From Gammaproteobacteria bacterium (GTDB lineage: Bacteria > Pseudomonadota > Gammaproteobacteria > Arenicellales > UBA868), in the NCBI GenBank assembly GCA_003529705.1, contig DPVA01000051.1:894-8057 (forward strand): a stretch of 7,164 nt of DNA, written 5' to 3'. Below are positions 5,659-7,164 of this stretch, in pieces (the stretch's first letter is position 1; each line of letters opens with the position of its first letter). The notes under the pieces were generated by a model. That model had not been told where the DNA came from and searched no databases. It worked only from the letters and a program-made list of their open reading frames with translations. Position numbers and translations under genes: made by a program.

Positions 5659-6781
5659 GATTAGGCGTCGTTTTGAGCAGATGCTTGAGCCCGCTGGCAT
5701 CCGTCTCGACGGGCCAGATCCGTGGGATGTTCAGGTGCATAACGAGGATCTATTTATGCGCGTTGCGCGCGACGGCACGCTTGGGCTTGGCGAGGCCTAT
5801 ATGGATGGTTGGTGGGATTGCGATGCTCTTGATCAGATGATCACCCGAGGTTTTCGAGCCGGTCTCGAAGATAAGGTTCGCAATAACCTGCGTTTTCTGA
5901 TCTACCTCGTTGGCTTTCGTTTGTTCAACCGCCAAAGTCGGGCAAGAGCATTTCAGGTTGGCGAACAGCATTACGATATCGGCAATGATGTTTTTGAGCA
6001 GATGCTCGATCCGCATATGAACTACAGCTGCGGGTTCTGGGAATCCGCCCAGCATCTGGAGGAGGCTCAGGTCGCAAAGATGGAGATGATTTGCACTAAG
6101 TTGCAGCTTGAGCCGGGAATGAAAGTGCTGGACGTTGGATGTGGCTGGGGCGGCCTGGCCTGCTGGATGGCCGGGCATCACGGTGTGCATGTCACCGGGA
6201 TCACCGTTTCCGTCGAACAGGCGAAACTGGCGCGCGATCGTTGTGCTGACTTGCCGATCGACATTGAGATCAAGGATTACCGTGAACTTGAAGGTCAGTT
6301 TGATCGGATCGTCTCTGTCGGTATGTTTGAACATGTGGGTCAGAGAAACTATCAGACGTTTTTTAGCAAGACCCGTTCGCTCCTTAAGGATCAGGGACTG
6401 TTTCTATTGCATACCATTGGCGCTGGCCGCGATGGCTTGGCGACGGATCGTTGGATCGAGAAATATATTTTCCCCAACGGTGTGTTGCCTCCCGCTCCAG
6501 AATTAGCGCGGCAGGCCAGTGCATTTTTCACTATTGAGGACTGGCATAACTTTGGCGCCGATTACGATCCGACCCTGATGGCGTGGTATCGCAATTTCAA
6601 TGACGCCTGGCCAAAACTCAAGGCGAATTATGGTGACCGCTTCAAGCGGATGTTCGACTATTACTTGCTAGTCTGTGCGGGCTCCTTTCGCTCTCGGGAG
6701 AACCATCTGTGGCAGGTGGTGCTTTCTGCCGGTGGCCTTAATGGAGGTTACCGGGCACCTCGTTGGTCACCGGCTGACTGA
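5651..6781 (+). CDS. cfa: cyclopropane-fatty-acyl-phospholipid synthase
   Basis: Cfa transfers a methylene group from S-adenosylmethionine to cis double bonds of membrane phospholipid acyl chains, acting at the inner face of the cytoplasmic membrane. The 376-residue protein is nearly the length of E. coli Cfa (382) and aligns throughout. GLGEAYMDGWWDCD (45-58) lies in the N-terminal lipid-binding region, HYDIGND (107-113) opens the catalytic domain and DVGCGWGG (161-168) is the SAM loop. The bicarbonate-site residues are present as C127, E227, H254, I256 and Y305, each offset by 12 from the E. coli positions I recall (139, 239, 266, 268, 317). The ATG at 5651 is the first usable start, since an in-frame TGA lies at 5642-5644. 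It is 64 bases after the aldolase fusion and the last gene of the rightward unit. It appears intact. Confidence 0.97.
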   Translation: MSKIRRRFEQMLEPAGIRLDGPDPWDVQVHNEDLFMRVARDGTLGLGEAYMDGWWDCDALDQMITRGFRAGLEDKVRNNLRFLIYLVGFRLFNRQSRARAFQVGEQHYDIGNDVFEQMLDPHMNYSCGFWESAQHLEEAQVAKMEMICTKLQLEPGMKVLDVGCGWGGLACWMAGHHGVHVTGITVSVEQAKLARDRCADLPIDIEIKDYRELEGQFDRIVSVGMFEHVGQRNYQTFFSKTRSLLKDQGLFLLHTIGAGRDGLATDRWIEKYIFPNGVLPPAPELARQASAFFTIEDWHNFGADYDPTLMAWYRNFNDAWPKLKANYGDRFKRMFDYYLLVCAGSFRSRENHLWQVVLSAGGLNGGYRAPRWSPAD

Positions 6782-6798
6782 TCACGAAACTCGGGGGT

Positions 6799-7164
6799 TT
6801 ACCAGCCACCCCCCCCACCACCACCCCCACCCCCGCCAGATGATCCTGCGCTGAAACCGGACGACGATCCGGGCGCCGTCGATGCTGAAGCGACTGTCGA
6901 GGAGAGTGTGCGGCCTAAGGTAATGGCGAAATGTGTCGGATTGGCAGATGTCCACGATCGGCCCGAATACCAGCGAGGTTGGTAGTGTCTGCCGGGCTCC
7001 TGCGCTGCCTGCTCCAGCGTCTCACTGAAGTTCTCAGACCACTCTTGGGCAACATCAAGCGCGAGCGCGTAGGGTAGGTACTTCTCAAAGATCAGTAGCT
7101 GCTGGTCAATGGACCCCAAGGTTTCTAACCGATTCTTTTCCGCGGTTGCCAGGTATTTTTTGAA
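6799..7164 (-). CDS. DUF2207 (YciQ-type) predicted membrane protein, C-terminal part only
   Basis: The frame is open from the right edge to the TAA at 6801-6799, giving 121 codons and no start. The segment FKKYLATAEKNRLETLG, then IFEKYLPYALALDV, matches the conserved cytosolic block of DUF2207 proteins, in which this stretch follows the last membrane-spanning helices. The rest is a serine/glycine-rich tail (GSSSGFSAGSS) ending in eleven glycines and a terminal tryptophan, a hallmark of this family and of TPM-domain relatives. Full-length members such as E. coli YciQ have around 600 residues, as I recall, so about four fifths lies outside the window. The TTG at 7119 is internal, not a start. 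The function of DUF2207 is not known. It converges on cfa with 17 bases between stops. Confidence 0.9.
   Translation of the reverse strand, partial: FKKYLATAEKNRLETLGSIDQQLLIFEKYLPYALALDVAQEWSENFSETLEQAAQEPGRHYQPRWYSGRSWTSANPTHFAITLGRTLSSTVASASTAPGSSSGFSAGSSGGGGGGGGGGGW
6809..6834 (-). repeat. G-rich tract, potential G-quadruplex, coding the polyglycine tail
   Basis: The minus strand reads as runs of 5, 5, 2, 2 and 8 guanines separated by single T residues. Taking the eight-base run as two tracts, four runs of at least three guanines lie within 26 bases, which satisfies the usual quadruplex pattern. It encodes most of the glycine tail of the DUF2207 protein, so coding need alone could explain it. 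It sits between two convergent genes. Confidence 0.5.

Noticed and set aside
5750..6334. A 194-codon minus-strand open frame inside cfa.
   Set aside because: It is antisense to an unmistakable full-length Cfa and shows no domain features of its own.
6793..6814. GGGGG...CCCCC pairing after cfa as a rho-independent terminator.
   Set aside because: The loop is 11 bases and no T-run follows on the plus strand; the C-run is explained by glycine codons on the other strand.

Overview
The window reads as ordinary chromosomal DNA of a Gram-negative proteobacterium, probably a gammaproteobacterium. The clearest pointer is a cyclopropane-fatty-acyl-phospholipid synthase that follows Escherichia coli Cfa almost position for position. 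A DadA-type D-amino acid dehydrogenase and a DUF2207 (YciQ-type) membrane protein fit the same picture. Base composition looks moderately GC-rich by eye. Species cannot be named from this sequence, and I see no RNA genes, insertion sequences, CRISPR arrays or phage genes.

Left half (1-2424, all minus strand). Transcription runs leftward from an intergenic region at 2425-2560. The first gene is a dienelactone hydrolase-family enzyme (1720-2424). Directly after its stop, with no spacer and in the same frame, lies the C-terminal remnant of a short-chain dehydrogenase (1462-1719) that also carries an internal TAG stop. After a 124-base gap comes a Rid-family imine/enamine deaminase (984-1337). 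Sixteen bases later begins a D-amino acid dehydrogenase, dadA, which runs off the left edge. Rid and DadA make biochemical sense together: DadA oxidises D-amino acids to imino acids and Rid proteins hydrolyse imines.

Right half (2561-6781, all plus strand). A LOG-family phosphoribohydrolase (2561-3097) is followed by a small cupin resembling the DMSP-lyase cupin family (3123-3554). Next come a two-domain class II aldolase/short-chain dehydrogenase fusion (3625-5586) and cfa (5651-6781). Spacings are 25, 70 and 64 bases, so one transcript from a promoter near 2449-2477 is plausible. A stem-loop just before the aldolase ribosome binding site and a 22-codon ORF overlapping the cfa start may tune expression inside this unit. 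A DUF2207 membrane-protein gene converges on cfa from the right edge (6799-7164, minus), with only 17 bases between the two stops. It ends in a polyglycine-tryptophan tail encoded by a G-rich tract.

The items most worth a second look are the decayed dehydrogenase joined in frame to the hydrolase stop, the uncharacterised cupin with a complete HxHxxxExY...H metal-site pattern, and the grouping of LOG, cupin, aldolase-dehydrogenase and cfa. I found no clear sign of a wholly new system.
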